In this document: positions 24,366-32,667 of the stretch, piece after piece | How the letters are laid out: the number at the start of each line of letters is the position of its first letter | Numbering within the stretch: the first letter of the stretch is position 1 | Source: Fibrobacter sp. UBA4297 | GTDB lineage: Bacteria > Fibrobacterota > Fibrobacteria > Fibrobacterales > Fibrobacteraceae | Direction of reading: 5' to 3' | DNA: 64,000 nucleotides | Assembly: GCF_002394865.1 (NCBI RefSeq) | Contig: NZ_DGUZ01000010.1 | Span: forward strand, 68,655-132,654 | The notes under the pieces: generated by a model | What the model was told of the DNA's origin: nothing | The model's database searches: none | The model's input: the letters and a program-made list of their open reading frames with translations, nothing else | Made by a program: the position numbers and the translations under genes

Positions 24366-25616
24366 TCAATCCCGACGCCTGTCCTCGCTTGACGGGGATG
24401 ATCGGGAATCTCCCCTAATCTCCGACAGTATGCGCACGGACGCAAATGCCGCTGATACAATCACCGCAAGGAGTGCAGGGCCGAGGAAAACGGAGTCGAA
24501 ATGTTCTGCGACCTGGTAGGCGATAAAGCCTGCGAGCCAGGCAAAAATGTTCCAGAGCCAAGCGCCGAGCGATTCGGTGCGTTCCTTCGAGAAGTAGAAT
24601 GAAACGAGAAGTACGGCGGCCATCGGGGCGAATACGGAAGCAATCAGGTAAAGGAAGCTGATGTAGTGCTCCATGATTCCCGAAATGGCGAGAGCTGCGC
24701 TCAAGAAACTCACGACAACACCTGCAATTTTTGGATTTATTTTACTGTAAATCGCCTTGGAAGATTCGCCAGCGGAGTTTGCCGCAAGGAAGTTTGTTGT
24801 TACTGTCGAGAGTACTACGATGATGATTCCGGGGAGGCCGAGACCTGCGAGGAGAATGGCCTGCGCGATGTTATTGCTTGCGCCAATGCCCGAAATTTCA
24901 ATACCGATAATGTACATCCAGAGACTTGCGAATGTGTAAGCGATGGCAGAAATTGCTGTTGCCTTTACGGGCTTTTCGGCGTCCTTCGTGTAGTCCGAAA
25001 TGACCGGCAACCAAGAAATCGGCATAGCGATGGAAATTTCGAAAATGTTCCAGAAGCCGAGCGTTGCTACTGTTGTGGCGTTTCCGGCGGTTGTTGCAAC
25101 ATTAGCGGCGGCGCTTGAACTGCTGCCGAGTCCGAACAACTTCACAGAAAGAATGGCGAGCAAAATAGTAAGAGCGGCCATCACGACGGTCGTCACGTTT
25201 GCAGAACGGCGGATGCCCACATAGACCCAAGCGGCGATGAGGGCGGCGAGAATCACGCAAGTCAAGGGGAATGAAATCGGCAAGTTGAGCCCAGCCAATG
25301 CCGAAGCGCCCTGAGCGTTCAAGACCGCGACCCAGGCGAGCAACTGGAATGTGTTCAGCGCGGCGAAGAACTTGGAACCGTATTTGCCGAATGAGGATTT
25401 GGTCGTTTCCATGGCGTTCAAGCGAACGCGCGCACCGATGAGGCCCACGAAAAAGAGCAAAATGCCGCCAAAAATGTGCCCGAGCACGAGCGGGAGCCAG
25501 AGCGAATCTCTGGCAGCTGCAGCGCCAATTTCTATACCGGCTTCAATTTCGGAAACGGAGATGGCAACGCCAAACCATATAATTCCATTTGCAAAAAGTC
25601 CTGTGCGTTTTTCCAT
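24366..25616 (-). CDS. NCS1-family transporter, CytX-like
   Basis: The 416-aa protein has about twelve membrane segments and the NCS1 features seen in CytX-type hydroxymethylpyrimidine transporters: WFGVAISVSEIEAG in segment one, then PISWLPVISDYTKDA in the middle. It probably carries a pyrimidine or vitamin precursor with Na+ or H+. CytX usually pairs with thiamin genes, but here the neighbour is pyridoxamine kinase, so a B6 vitamer is a plausible substrate. AGGAGG lies before the ATG. No TPP riboswitch is visible upstream. The last 14 residues (SRSSPSSEDRRRD region) are encoded by a dispersed repeat that also supplies the stop. Confidence 0.78.
   Translation of the reverse strand: MEKRTGLFANGIIWFGVAISVSEIEAGIEIGAAAARDSLWLPLVLGHIFGGILLFFVGLIGARVRLNAMETTKSSFGKYGSKFFAALNTFQLLAWVAVLNAQGASALAGLNLPISFPLTCVILAALIAAWVYVGIRRSANVTTVVMAALTILLAILSVKLFGLGSSSSAAANVATTAGNATTVATLGFWNIFEISIAMPISWLPVISDYTKDAEKPVKATAISAIAYTFASLWMYIIGIEISGIGASNNIAQAILLAGLGLPGIIIVVLSTVTTNFLAANSAGESSKAIYSKINPKIAGVVVSFLSAALAISGIMEHYISFLYLIASVFAPMAAVLLVSFYFSKERTESLGAWLWNIFAWLAGFIAYQVAEHFDSVFLGPALLAVIVSAAFASVRILSEIRGDSRSSPSSEDRRRD
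24369..24412. repeat. Intergenic-type palindrome forming the 3' end of the transporter gene
   Basis: The sequence holds ATCCCGAC...GTCCTCGC and GACGGGGATGATCGGGAATCTCCC-like parts, the pattern of the window's GTCATTCCCG repeats. It overlaps the last codons and the stop of the transporter gene. Confidence 0.6.
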
Positions 25617-26005
25617 GTTACGCCTCCTGTTGTCTCTTTCGCTTGTCGCTTCGCTTTCGTCATCCTGAAGCCGAAGGCGATAGGATCCATTATTTCTTGC
25701 ATTTGTTTTTTGATGCTTCTTTCAAATGCGGCACAAAGATAGCAATGGGGTGGAGTGGTCGCAAGCCCTTTTATATATACTACTTTTTTATGCGGTGTTA
25801 TATATTTTTACTATAGAAAACAAATGTCGATAGTTTATACTTATTAAATGATTTTCGGTATTTATGGCGGGCTGGTAGCTTCTGACAACAGAAAAATCCC
25901 CGCGGCGCTTTGCACACGGGGATGAGCGATAGACTAGAGCGAACTTAGAATCTGTCTATCAGTAAAGAGAGGTGTTCCTTGCAACGACAGTAGAGGTGTA
26001 ACTTT
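25617..26005. other. Spacer between metE and the transporter gene
   Basis: The 389 bp hold a GTCATCCTGA-type repeat (25659-25684, inverse copy of that at 13722-13748), an AT-rich stretch at 25775-25860 that probably contains the transporter promoter, and the metE terminator. No small gene is supported. Beyond the terminator, 25924-26005 shows nothing recognisable. Confidence 0.55.
25892..25923 (-). terminator. Terminator of metE
   Basis: ATCCCCG (25896-25902) pairs with CGGGGAT (25917-25923) and is flanked by AAAAA on the left, giving a T-run on the minus strand. Confidence 0.8.
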
Positions 26006-28273
26006 TTACTTTTCTTCGCGCAGTTTCTTGGCGGCGGCGACGAGGTTCTTGAGGCTTGCCGTCGTTTCGGTTTCGCCACGAGTCTTGAGGCCGCAATCCG
26101 GGTTCACCCACACGTTTTGCTGCGGGACTTTCGCGATGATCTTGTGGAGTGCGTCAACGATTTCCTGTTCGGACGGAACGCGCGGAGAGTGGATGTCGTA
26201 AACACCCGGGCCCACCTGCGTTTCGAACTTGGCATCGTTCAAGGCATCGAGCAACTTGAGGTCAGAACGGCTGGCTTCGAACGTAATCACGTCGGCGTCC
26301 ATGTTGTCGATGTCGCGGACGATGTCGTTGAATTCGCTATAGCACATGTGCGTGTGGATCTGCGTTTCGGGCTTGACCTTGGCATGGACTAGGCGGAATG
26401 CCGGAATGGCCCAGTCGAGATATTCCTTGTGCCAATCGCTCTTGCGGAGCGGCAACTTTTCGCGGAGAGCGGCTTCATCAATCTGGATGATTCTGATGCC
26501 GTTCTTTTCGAGATCCAAAACTTCGTCACGGATGGCAAGGCCGATTTCCTGAGCCTGCGTCTTCAAGGAAACATCTTCGCGCGGGAACGACCAGTTGAGA
26601 ATCGTGACAGGACCCGTAAGCATGCCCTTTACCGGCTTCTTGGTGCAGCTCTGTGCGAAAACGGACCATTCGACCGTAATCGGAGCGCTGCGGCTCACGT
26701 CACCCCAAATGACAGGCGGCTTCACGCAACGGGTACCGTAGCTCTGCACCCAGGCGTTCTGCGTGAATACAAAGCCGTCAATCTTGGAACCGAAATATTC
26801 CACCATGTCATTACGTTCAAATTCACCGTGGACAATCACGTCGAGGCCAATTTCTTCCTGCAACTTGATGCATTCGGCAATCTTCTTCTGGTTGAATGCA
26901 ACGTACTGTTCCTTGGAAATTTCGCCCTTGCGGAAAGCGGCGCGGTTGGCGCGAACTTCGGCAGTCTGCGGGAAGGAGCCGATTGTCGTTGTCGGGAAGG
27001 CCGGCAACTTGAATTCTGCTTTCTGCACTTCACGGCGTTCGAGGCGGCTCGGCTTGCGTTCGAAATCAGCAGCAGAGAGGGCGGTGAGTTCTGCCTGAAC
27101 CTTTGCATTTGCCTGCACGCGAGCAGTTGCGAACAAAGCCTTGTTCTTGGCGAGTGCATCTGCGTCAGCGCTAGCGAGTTCTGCAAGTTCTGTGAGCTTT
27201 TCTTCGGCGAATGCAAAGTGCTTAAGAATGTCCGCCGAGAGCTTCTGTTCTGCAGCAACCGTGTAAGGCACATGCAAGAGAGAGCAAGATGTGCCAACAA
27301 CAACGTTTTCTGCAGCGACGACCTTTTTGATTTCGTCAAGAATTGCATTCTTCTGTGCGTAATCGGCGCGCCAGATGTTCTTGCCGTTTACAACGCCTGC
27401 TAAGAGGAGCGTGTTCTTTGGGAAACCCGTCTTCAAAAGTTCAAGAGACTTAAGACCTTCAACGAAATCCAAACCGATAGCGTCAAAGCCGAGGGCGGTC
27501 ACATCCTGATAAACATCGCGGATGTCGCCGAAGTAAGTCTGCAATGCAATCTTGAGGTTCTTCTTTTCGCCGATCTTTCTCAAGAGTTCTGCGTAAATCG
27601 TCTTGAAGAGTTCGCGTTCTTCTGCAGTCACATCGAAAACGAGAGCCGGTTCTGCGAACGAAATCCACTTGGCGCCTGCGGTGGCGAGCTTTTCGGCGAG
27701 TTCTGCGTAAGCGTTGACAGCTGCTGCGGCGAAGTCCTTGGCCTTCTTGTTGCCGTTGTAACGTGCAAGACGGAGGAATGTGTATGCGCCGATAAGCGTC
27801 GGAACGGATTCAATTCCGGCCGATTTGGCTTCGTTGAATTCTTCAACCGGCTTCTTGCCGACGAGCTTGAGATCGGTAGCGTCATCGATTTCCGGAACAA
27901 TGTAATGATAGTTCGTATTGAACCATTTCTTCATCGGGAGGGCCTTCACATCGCCCTTTGCACCCTGGTAACCGTGGGCGGCAGCGAAATACTTTTCGAG
28001 CGTGCTCAATTCGAGGCTGCTGTAGCGTTCTGGAATGACATTCAGCAAAAATGCGGTGTCAAGAACGTTGTCGTAAAACGAGAAGTCATTGGACGGGATG
28101 AAGTCGATACCTGCGGCATTCTGCTTCTGCCAACCGTACTGGCGGATTTCTGCGGCGACCTTCTGGAGTTCAGCTTCGGAGATTTCGCCCTTGAAGAACT
28201 TTTCACTAGCGAACTTGAGTTCACGATTCTTACCGATACGCGGGAAACCAATTACAGATGTTTTAATGCTCAT
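26006..28273 (-). CDS. metE: Cobalamin-independent methionine synthase
   Basis: The 755-aa enzyme transfers a methyl group from methyltetrahydropteroyl-triglutamate to homocysteine without B12. Both halves of the double barrel are present: GFPRIGKNRELKFA at the start, TTIGSFPQT at the beginning of the C-terminal half (about 435), and zinc ligands His642 and Cys644 in THMCYSEF and Cys727 in NPDCGLKTR. Length is normal. It is transcribed divergently from a LysR-type gene, and a predicted promoter and palindromic operator lie between them, pointing to control by homocysteine or methionine status. Confidence 0.97.
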   Translation of the reverse strand: MSIKTSVIGFPRIGKNRELKFASEKFFKGEISEAELQKVAAEIRQYGWQKQNAAGIDFIPSNDFSFYDNVLDTAFLLNVIPERYSSLELSTLEKYFAAAHGYQGAKGDVKALPMKKWFNTNYHYIVPEIDDATDLKLVGKKPVEEFNEAKSAGIESVPTLIGAYTFLRLARYNGNKKAKDFAAAAVNAYAELAEKLATAGAKWISFAEPALVFDVTAEERELFKTIYAELLRKIGEKKNLKIALQTYFGDIRDVYQDVTALGFDAIGLDFVEGLKSLELLKTGFPKNTLLLAGVVNGKNIWRADYAQKNAILDEIKKVVAAENVVVGTSCSLLHVPYTVAAEQKLSADILKHFAFAEEKLTELAELASADADALAKNKALFATARVQANAKVQAELTALSAADFERKPSRLERREVQKAEFKLPAFPTTTIGSFPQTAEVRANRAAFRKGEISKEQYVAFNQKKIAECIKLQEEIGLDVIVHGEFERNDMVEYFGSKIDGFVFTQNAWVQSYGTRCVKPPVIWGDVSRSAPITVEWSVFAQSCTKKPVKGMLTGPVTILNWSFPREDVSLKTQAQEIGLAIRDEVLDLEKNGIRIIQIDEAALREKLPLRKSDWHKEYLDWAIPAFRLVHAKVKPETQIHTHMCYSEFNDIVRDIDNMDADVITFEASRSDLKLLDALNDAKFETQVGPGVYDIHSPRVPSEQEIVDALHKIIAKVPQQNVWVNPDCGLKTRGETETTASLKNLVAAAKKLREEK

Positions 28274-28317
28274 AGTGTTTTACCTACCTTTTTACTTTGT
28301 TTTTTTTGAACGCTCCA

Positions 28318-28346
28318 AATATACCTCACTTTTTATCATTGGTAAA
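28318..28346 (-). promoter_or_regulatory. Predicted metE promoter
   Basis: On the minus strand a -35 TTTACC (28341-28346) is separated by 17 nt from -10 TATATT (28318-28323), predicting a start point near 28311. Confidence 0.6.
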
Positions 28347-28365
28347 ATACTATTTTTTATGCGTT

Positions 28366-28388
28366 CACCATAGATTTTTCCTATGGTG
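28366..28388. promoter_or_regulatory. Palindromic LysR-type operator between metE and its regulator
   Basis: CACCATAG-N7-CTATGGTG is a perfect 8-bp inverted repeat. Its centre (28377) is about 66 bp upstream of the predicted metE start point, the usual place of the recognition site of LysR-type activators. It also lies about 100 bp upstream of the regulator's own ATG, so it could serve autoregulation. Confidence 0.7.
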
Positions 28389-28423
28389 ATTTATAACTAG
28401 CGATAAAGAAAATTTATAATTAA

Positions 28424-28473
28424 CTTGTAAACCTAAAACCTAATACCTATAACCTAAAAGCGAAGCGACCTAA
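28424..28473. repeat. CCTAA repeat with GCGAAGCG core
   Basis: Units AACCTAAAACCTAATACCTATAACC precede CCTAAAAGCGAAGCGACCTAA (28453-28473). The GCGNAGCG core flanked by CTAA resembles the 29-bp element at 17326 and 54487. Confidence 0.6.
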
Positions 28474-28475
28474 CA

Positions 28476-29381
28476 ATGACTCTACAACAACTTAAATACG
28501 CCATCGCCATTGCAGACACGCGAAACATCACCGAAGCGTCCAAGCGAGTCTTTATCTCGCAACCGAGCCTTACCGCTGCTATCCACGAACTTGAAGAAGA
28601 AATGGGCGTGACGATTTTCAACCGCTCCAACAAAGGCGTGACCATCACAAACGAAGGCGATGAATTCCTTTCGTACGCAAGACAGGTTTTGGAACAAGCA
28701 ACCCTCATGGAAGACCGCTATAAAGGCGGCAAAGGCGGCAATATGATTTTCTCCGTCAGCTGCCAGCACTATTCTTTTGCCGTGAATGCGTTTGTTGATG
28801 TTATCCGCAAGTTCGGTGGCCCAAGCTACGATTTTACGCTTCGCGAAACGCAAACTAACGAAATCATTGACGATGTCGCCAAAATGAAAAGCGAAATGGG
28901 CGTGCTTTACCTCAGTGACAAAAACGAAAAGGTCATCACCAAGCTCATTCAAAAGAACAATCTTGTGTTTGAACCGCTTTTTGCAACACCGCTTCACGTG
29001 TTCATGTCATCGAAGAATCCGCTTGCGAAAAAAGAAAAAATCACACTTGCGGATCTCAAACCGTTTCCGTACTTGACTTACGAACAGGGCGATTTCAACT
29101 CGTTCTACTTTGCCGAAGAACCGCTCACTGCCATCGATTTCGACTGTCCGCGAAACATCAAAGTCCGTGACCGCGCTACACTTTTCAACTTGCTCATCGG
29201 CCTTGACGGCTACACGATTTGCTCTGGTGTCATTAGCCACAAACTCAACGGCAAGAACATCATTGCAAAGCGCCTCGATGTTCACGACAAGATGACCGTC
29301 GGTTACGTGATGCGCAAAGGCGTCACCAAATCACGCTATGCCGAAGCGTACACCGCAGCGCTAAAGAAACATTGCAAGTAA
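28476..29381 (+). CDS. LysR-family regulator, probable control of methionine synthesis
   Basis: The 301-aa protein has an N-terminal winged helix (residues 1-60, with NITEASKRVFISQPSLTAAI) and a LysR substrate-binding domain. The stretch QPSLTAAIHELEEEMG and EFLSYARQVLEQ resembles, from memory, the streptococcal CpsY/MtaR group that controls methionine uptake and synthesis more than enterobacterial MetR. It is divergent from metE with a palindromic site between them. Both points suggest that it activates metE in response to a methionine-pathway metabolite; the ligand is unproven. Confidence 0.85.
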   Translation: MTLQQLKYAIAIADTRNITEASKRVFISQPSLTAAIHELEEEMGVTIFNRSNKGVTITNEGDEFLSYARQVLEQATLMEDRYKGGKGGNMIFSVSCQHYSFAVNAFVDVIRKFGGPSYDFTLRETQTNEIIDDVAKMKSEMGVLYLSDKNEKVITKLIQKNNLVFEPLFATPLHVFMSSKNPLAKKEKITLADLKPFPYLTYEQGDFNSFYFAEEPLTAIDFDCPRNIKVRDRATLFNLLIGLDGYTICSGVISHKLNGKNIIAKRLDVHDKMTVGYVMRKGVTKSRYAEAYTAALKKHCK

Positions 29382-29456
29382 AGAAAATTGCTTGACAATT
29401 TATCAACAATTGTGGATGGCTTGATTTTGGAATATAAAAGATATATTTTTGGTTAT

Positions 29457-30113
29457 ATGAATAATCGGTTCTTTCGTTCACAATTTTCTTTGTTGCCTGC
29501 ATTCGGTAGGTTTGGCGCGCTTGTTCTTTTTTTCATCCTCTCTGCGTGTTCCGAGTCTTTCACGGATTCGCGTGACGGGCAAAGTTATGACTTTGTAAAA
29601 ATTGGCAATCTCACATGGATGGCGGAAAATTTGAATTATGTAACAGAGGCGAGTGCTTGCCCTGATGGCGACTTGCGAAATTGCAAACGGTTGGGGCGCC
29701 TTTATACTTGGGCTGAGGCAAAAACGGTTTGTCCGGAGGGTTGGCGGCTCCCGACGAAATCGGACTTTGCGGAGCTCATTTCTGCGGCGTCTGGGGATGA
29801 TGCGCGACCTCTCGCAGGCGCGGCTTTAAAATCTCGCGACGGCTGGTTCAAAAAAGGAAACGGCTCTGATGACTTCGGATTCAACGCGCTCCCGGCGGGT
29901 TATCGTGGCGCGATCTCGAAAGCTGATGACGGCACAATTTCCGGCGGCAAGTTTGATGGTATTGGCGGTTACGCGTATTTCTGGAGCGCGACCGAAGATT
30001 CTGAAAATCCGGAATCGAATGCGTATTATTTATTCCTGTCGTTCAGCAGCGATGCTGCGAGTTTAAATTCGTTTTTGAAAGATGACTTTCGTTCCATACG
30101 CTGTGTTCGGTAA
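29457..30113 (+). CDS. FISUMP-domain lipoprotein
   Basis: The ATG at 29457 gives a 218-aa protein with a signal sequence and lipobox (LSAC, Cys31); an upstream TTG start is rejected. The rest is one FISUMP domain (Fibrobacter succinogenes major paralogous domain): KIGNLTWMAENLNY near 50-63, a short cysteine pair, LYTWAEAKTVCPEGWRLPT at about 95-113, FGFNALPAGYR, YFWSATED, and a terminal RSIRCVR. Such proteins occur in many copies in Fibrobacter and are thought to be surface lipoproteins; no function is established. The TATAAA at 29433-29438 may be its -10. Confidence 0.9.
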   Translation: MNNRFFRSQFSLLPAFGRFGALVLFFILSACSESFTDSRDGQSYDFVKIGNLTWMAENLNYVTEASACPDGDLRNCKRLGRLYTWAEAKTVCPEGWRLPTKSDFAELISAASGDDARPLAGAALKSRDGWFKKGNGSDDFGFNALPAGYRGAISKADDGTISGGKFDGIGGYAYFWSATEDSENPESNAYYLFLSFSSDAASLNSFLKDDFRSIRCVR

Positions 30114-30224
30114 AGTCCGCGCAGTATCATTTGCAGATATATTCTATATGAGGTCGCGCGCATTCCTCGAAGCATGCGCATTTTCCGACGCATACACTTT
30201 TCCCGTGCATCCCGACACGTCGGC

Positions 30225-30947
30225 TTACAATAAATAATCCATCCTGATATTTCGCATGCTTTCGAACAAGTTTGCCTTGAGCGTGGAACTTCCTTTCGTT
30301 AAGCTCTTGATTTCTTCGCGGATGGTTTTGCGATGGCTTGCTTTCGAGAATTCGCAGGTGCAGGTGAACTTGCGGATGTCGGCGTCTTCGGCGTAGGCGA
30401 TGATTTCGCTTTCTTCGCAGTAGCAGAGCGGGCGGATGATGCTGCACGGATACTTTTCGTACGGGACCATGGGCGGCATGCCGCTGAATTCGCCTTTGTA
30501 TAGCATGTTCATCAGTAGCGTTTCGACGATGTCATCCATGTGGTGGCCGAGCGCAATTTTGTTGAAGTTGTTTTCGCTTGCGAACTTGATGAGTTCTGTG
30601 CGGCGTTGTGTGCTGCACCAATAGCAATTCAGCTTGCGGCCTTCCTTGAGGCGGGCTTCTACGGCGACGTCCTTAAAGTAGAATGGCACTTGCGGGTATT
30701 CTTCTGCCATTCGTTGCAAAAATTCGCGGGGAGCCTTGTCTGCAAAATCGCTTTGGATGTGGATGGCGGCAAGTTCGCATTTTGGCCCGAATTTGCCGAG
30801 TCGCGCGGCGAGCTCCATCAACAACACGCTTGAATCCTTGCCACCGCTTGTGGCGATGAGTACGCGGTCTCCGTCTTCAATCAAATTGAAGTCGTGGATG
30901 GCTTTCGTGATTTTCTTATTGACTCTCTTGCGAATTTGACTCGACAT
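30225..30947 (-). CDS. ttcA: tRNA 2-thiocytidine biosynthesis protein TtcA family
   Basis: The 240-aa PP-loop protein has SGGKDS at 34-39 for ATP binding, a NCYWCS cysteine pair in the middle and TCTC near 205, the cysteines that hold an iron-sulfur cluster in TtcA. It also has LGHHMDDIVETLLMN, the usual HxxDD element. TtcA thiolates cytidine 32 of some tRNAs. The frame continues upstream to 31001, but the ATG at 30947 (MSSQIRKRVNKK) leaves room for a promoter after the dnaN terminator and is preferred. The homologous TtuA/CTU1 thiouridine enzymes are an alternative. Confidence 0.85.
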   Translation of the reverse strand: MSSQIRKRVNKKITKAIHDFNLIEDGDRVLIATSGGKDSSVLLMELAARLGKFGPKCELAAIHIQSDFADKAPREFLQRMAEEYPQVPFYFKDVAVEARLKEGRKLNCYWCSTQRRTELIKFASENNFNKIALGHHMDDIVETLLMNMLYKGEFSGMPPMVPYEKYPCSIIRPLCYCEESEIIAYAEDADIRKFTCTCEFSKASHRKTIREEIKSLTKGSSTLKANLFESMRNIRMDYLL

Positions 30948-31001
30948 AATTACTTTATCCAAAGCGCACGCATTCCCAGGCGCAGTTCTAAAATGACTCA
31001 A

Positions 31002-31028
31002 TAAAAAAGGCTCTCTCGCGAGAGCCTT
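31002..31028 (-). terminator. Terminator of dnaN
   Basis: A 9-bp stem AAGGCTCTC/GAGAGCCTT with loop TCGC has an A-run on its left, which is a T-run on the minus strand just beyond the dnaN stop. Confidence 0.9.
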
Positions 31029-31047
31029 AAACTTGTCCGAACTACAA

Positions 31048-32169
31048 TTAGTTGTCCGTCAGGTGCGTCGGCATCAACAAGAACGAGAAGTTCATGTTTT
31101 CGCCAACCGGCTCAATGATGCAAGCGCCAAGCGGATTGTTCATCTTCATGATGACTTCTTCGCTCTTGCACATGCCGAGGATTTCTGCGAGGAACTGGCC
31201 GTTGAAGCCAATGCAGAAGCTGCCTTCTCCGTTGTGCGTGATAGCGAGTGCTTCGCGAGAATCGCCGCCGACATCCGGGTCCGTGGCGCTGAGTTCGAGG
31301 ATGTTGCCGTCGAACTGCAAACGGATCTTGCGGGTGCGAGCGTTGGCCATAGAAATCACGCTGCGAATCTTGTTCTGGAATTCCGTGGTGTTGGCCTGTG
31401 CGGTACGTTCGAACTGCTGCGGGATCACAGAGCGGTAGCTCGGATACGGTCCTTCGTAAAGCTTCGAGATGACTTGAATGGAACCCGTGTTGAAGAGAAT
31501 GTGCGTTGCAGAGGTGCGGACTTCAACCGTGGAGTCGCCCTTTGCCATGTGCAGAATGTGTTGCAAAGCCTTGTGCGGGATGATGACGCCGTTCGAAAGT
31601 TCTGCGCCTTCCTGGTCAATAGCTGCGCGGCCCAAACGGTGACCGTCTGTTGCGACCATGGAAATCTTGCCGTCCTTTGCTTCGAGGAACACGCCGTTCA
31701 AGCTCAAGCGCGTGGAGTCGGTGGAAGTGGCGAACAATGTCTTTTCGGCGAGGAATGCAAGTTCGCTTGCGGCGATGTTCAATGTTTCGCCATTTTCGAT
31801 TTCCGGGAACGGCGGGAAGTCGTTTGCGTCAAAGCCGATGATGCTTGCCTTGCCGCGTTCGCTCCACTGGATCTTGACCAAGTAATCCTGTGCGTCGAAA
31901 GTGATGTTCGTGATGCTCGGGTCCACGAGGCTCTTCACCTGGTCGAACAGCTTACGTGCGTTGATGACGACTGCACCATCACGTTCGCCCTGCACTTCCA
32001 CCTTGACCCTGATACCGAGGTCGAGGTCTGTTGCACTTACTTCGAGGAAGTTGCCTTCAAGGCGGAGCGAAAAGTTGTTGAGAATCTGGATGGTGGACTT
32101 GTTCGGGACGGCGCTAATCGCTGCCTGCAGAGCGTCCTGCAATACATTCTTTTGAATCGTAAACTTCAT
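31048..32169 (-). CDS. dnaN: DNA polymerase III beta subunit (sliding clamp)
   Basis: The 373-aa protein has the three repeated clamp domains. Recognisable parts are MKFTIQKNVLQDALQAA, FSLRLEGNFLEVSATDLDLGI, LNGVFLEAKDGKISMVATDGHRLG, and the C-terminal CIIEPVGENMNFSFLLMPTHL that binds partner proteins. Dimers encircle DNA and tether the replicase and repair proteins. dnaA, recF and gyrB are not beside it, so this is not a canonical origin region. A 49-aa membrane protein gene lies 3 bp upstream in the same operon, and a terminator follows. Confidence 0.97.
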   Translation of the reverse strand: MKFTIQKNVLQDALQAAISAVPNKSTIQILNNFSLRLEGNFLEVSATDLDLGIRVKVEVQGERDGAVVINARKLFDQVKSLVDPSITNITFDAQDYLVKIQWSERGKASIIGFDANDFPPFPEIENGETLNIAASELAFLAEKTLFATSTDSTRLSLNGVFLEAKDGKISMVATDGHRLGRAAIDQEGAELSNGVIIPHKALQHILHMAKGDSTVEVRTSATHILFNTGSIQVISKLYEGPYPSYRSVIPQQFERTAQANTTEFQNKIRSVISMANARTRKIRLQFDGNILELSATDPDVGGDSREALAITHNGEGSFCIGFNGQFLAEILGMCKSEEVIMKMNNPLGACIIEPVGENMNFSFLLMPTHLTDN

Positions 32170-32172
32170 GAA

Positions 32173-32322
32173 TTAGCCTCTCTGGATGATCATTGTTCCT
32201 ACGAAAAATACAACGACGATAATTGCGAGGAGCACGATAACTCGTTTATCCAGCGCATTTGACTTTTTTGGAACGAAATTTTTGACGTTTTGCTTTGCTC
32301 TTCTGCGATCGCTGCGACTCAT
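32173..32322 (-). CDS. Small 49-aa membrane protein co-transcribed with dnaN
   Basis: The frame from the ATG at 32322 encodes MSRSDRRRAKQNVKNF, a strongly basic start, then one hydrophobic helix (VIVLLAIIVVVFFVGTMII) and stops 3 bp before the dnaN ATG. GGAG precedes the start at the right distance. The basic N-terminus predicts an N-in single-span protein. No family is recognised. The Shine-Dalgarno sequence, the tight spacing and the sensible composition make it a likely gene. Confidence 0.65.
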   Translation of the reverse strand: MSRSDRRRAKQNVKNFVPKKSNALDKRVIVLLAIIVVVFFVGTMIIQRG

Positions 32323-32385
32323 AGAAAATTCTCCATTGTTTTATGCTGAAAAATCTACTATTTTAAAGGCAGGTCGAAAGGATTT

Positions 32386-32667
32386 ATGAACGAAAAAACT
32401 CTAAATAAACTGAAAAATACGGCTAAGGACTGCGCGGCAAACGTGCTTTCCCGTGTTGAATTGTCGATGGTAGAGTGCAAGCTCAAAAACAAGTTCCAAC
32501 TGCTCGGACAAAAGGTCTACGAAGCGATTCAGGAAGGCCGTCTGGACGAAATCAAGGATGACCCGTCCGCTGTCGAAACGGTAGGTGCCATTTTCGAAAT
32601 CAAGAAACAGGTTGCAGAACTCGAACAGAAATTGAACAAGGCTGAAGGTCCAAGTGAAAAAGCTTGA
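32386..32667 (+). CDS. Small coiled-coil protein upstream of the M23 gene
   Basis: The 93-aa protein is helical and charged. KNKFQLLGQKVYEAIQEGR in the middle and a heptad-patterned EIKKQVAELEQKLNKAE end suggest a short coiled coil. There is no signal peptide or membrane segment. GAAAGGA is a good ribosome-binding site. The end overlaps the start of the M23-like gene by 14 bp, so the products are probably made together and may interact across the inner membrane. No family is recognised. Confidence 0.75.
   Translation: MNEKTLNKLKNTAKDCAANVLSRVELSMVECKLKNKFQLLGQKVYEAIQEGRLDEIKDDPSAVETVGAIFEIKKQVAELEQKLNKAEGPSEKA

Noticed and set aside
25617..25860. TPP riboswitch upstream of the CytX-like gene
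   Set aside because: No CTGAGA or CTGAT...GCGTAGGGA core on the coding strand.
31033..32262. 409-codon open frame antisense to dnaN
   Set aside because: Shadow of dnaN; it would also run through the dnaN terminator region.
30900..32400. Replication origin near dnaN
   Set aside because: No dnaA, recF or gyrB, and no cluster of DnaA boxes was seen.
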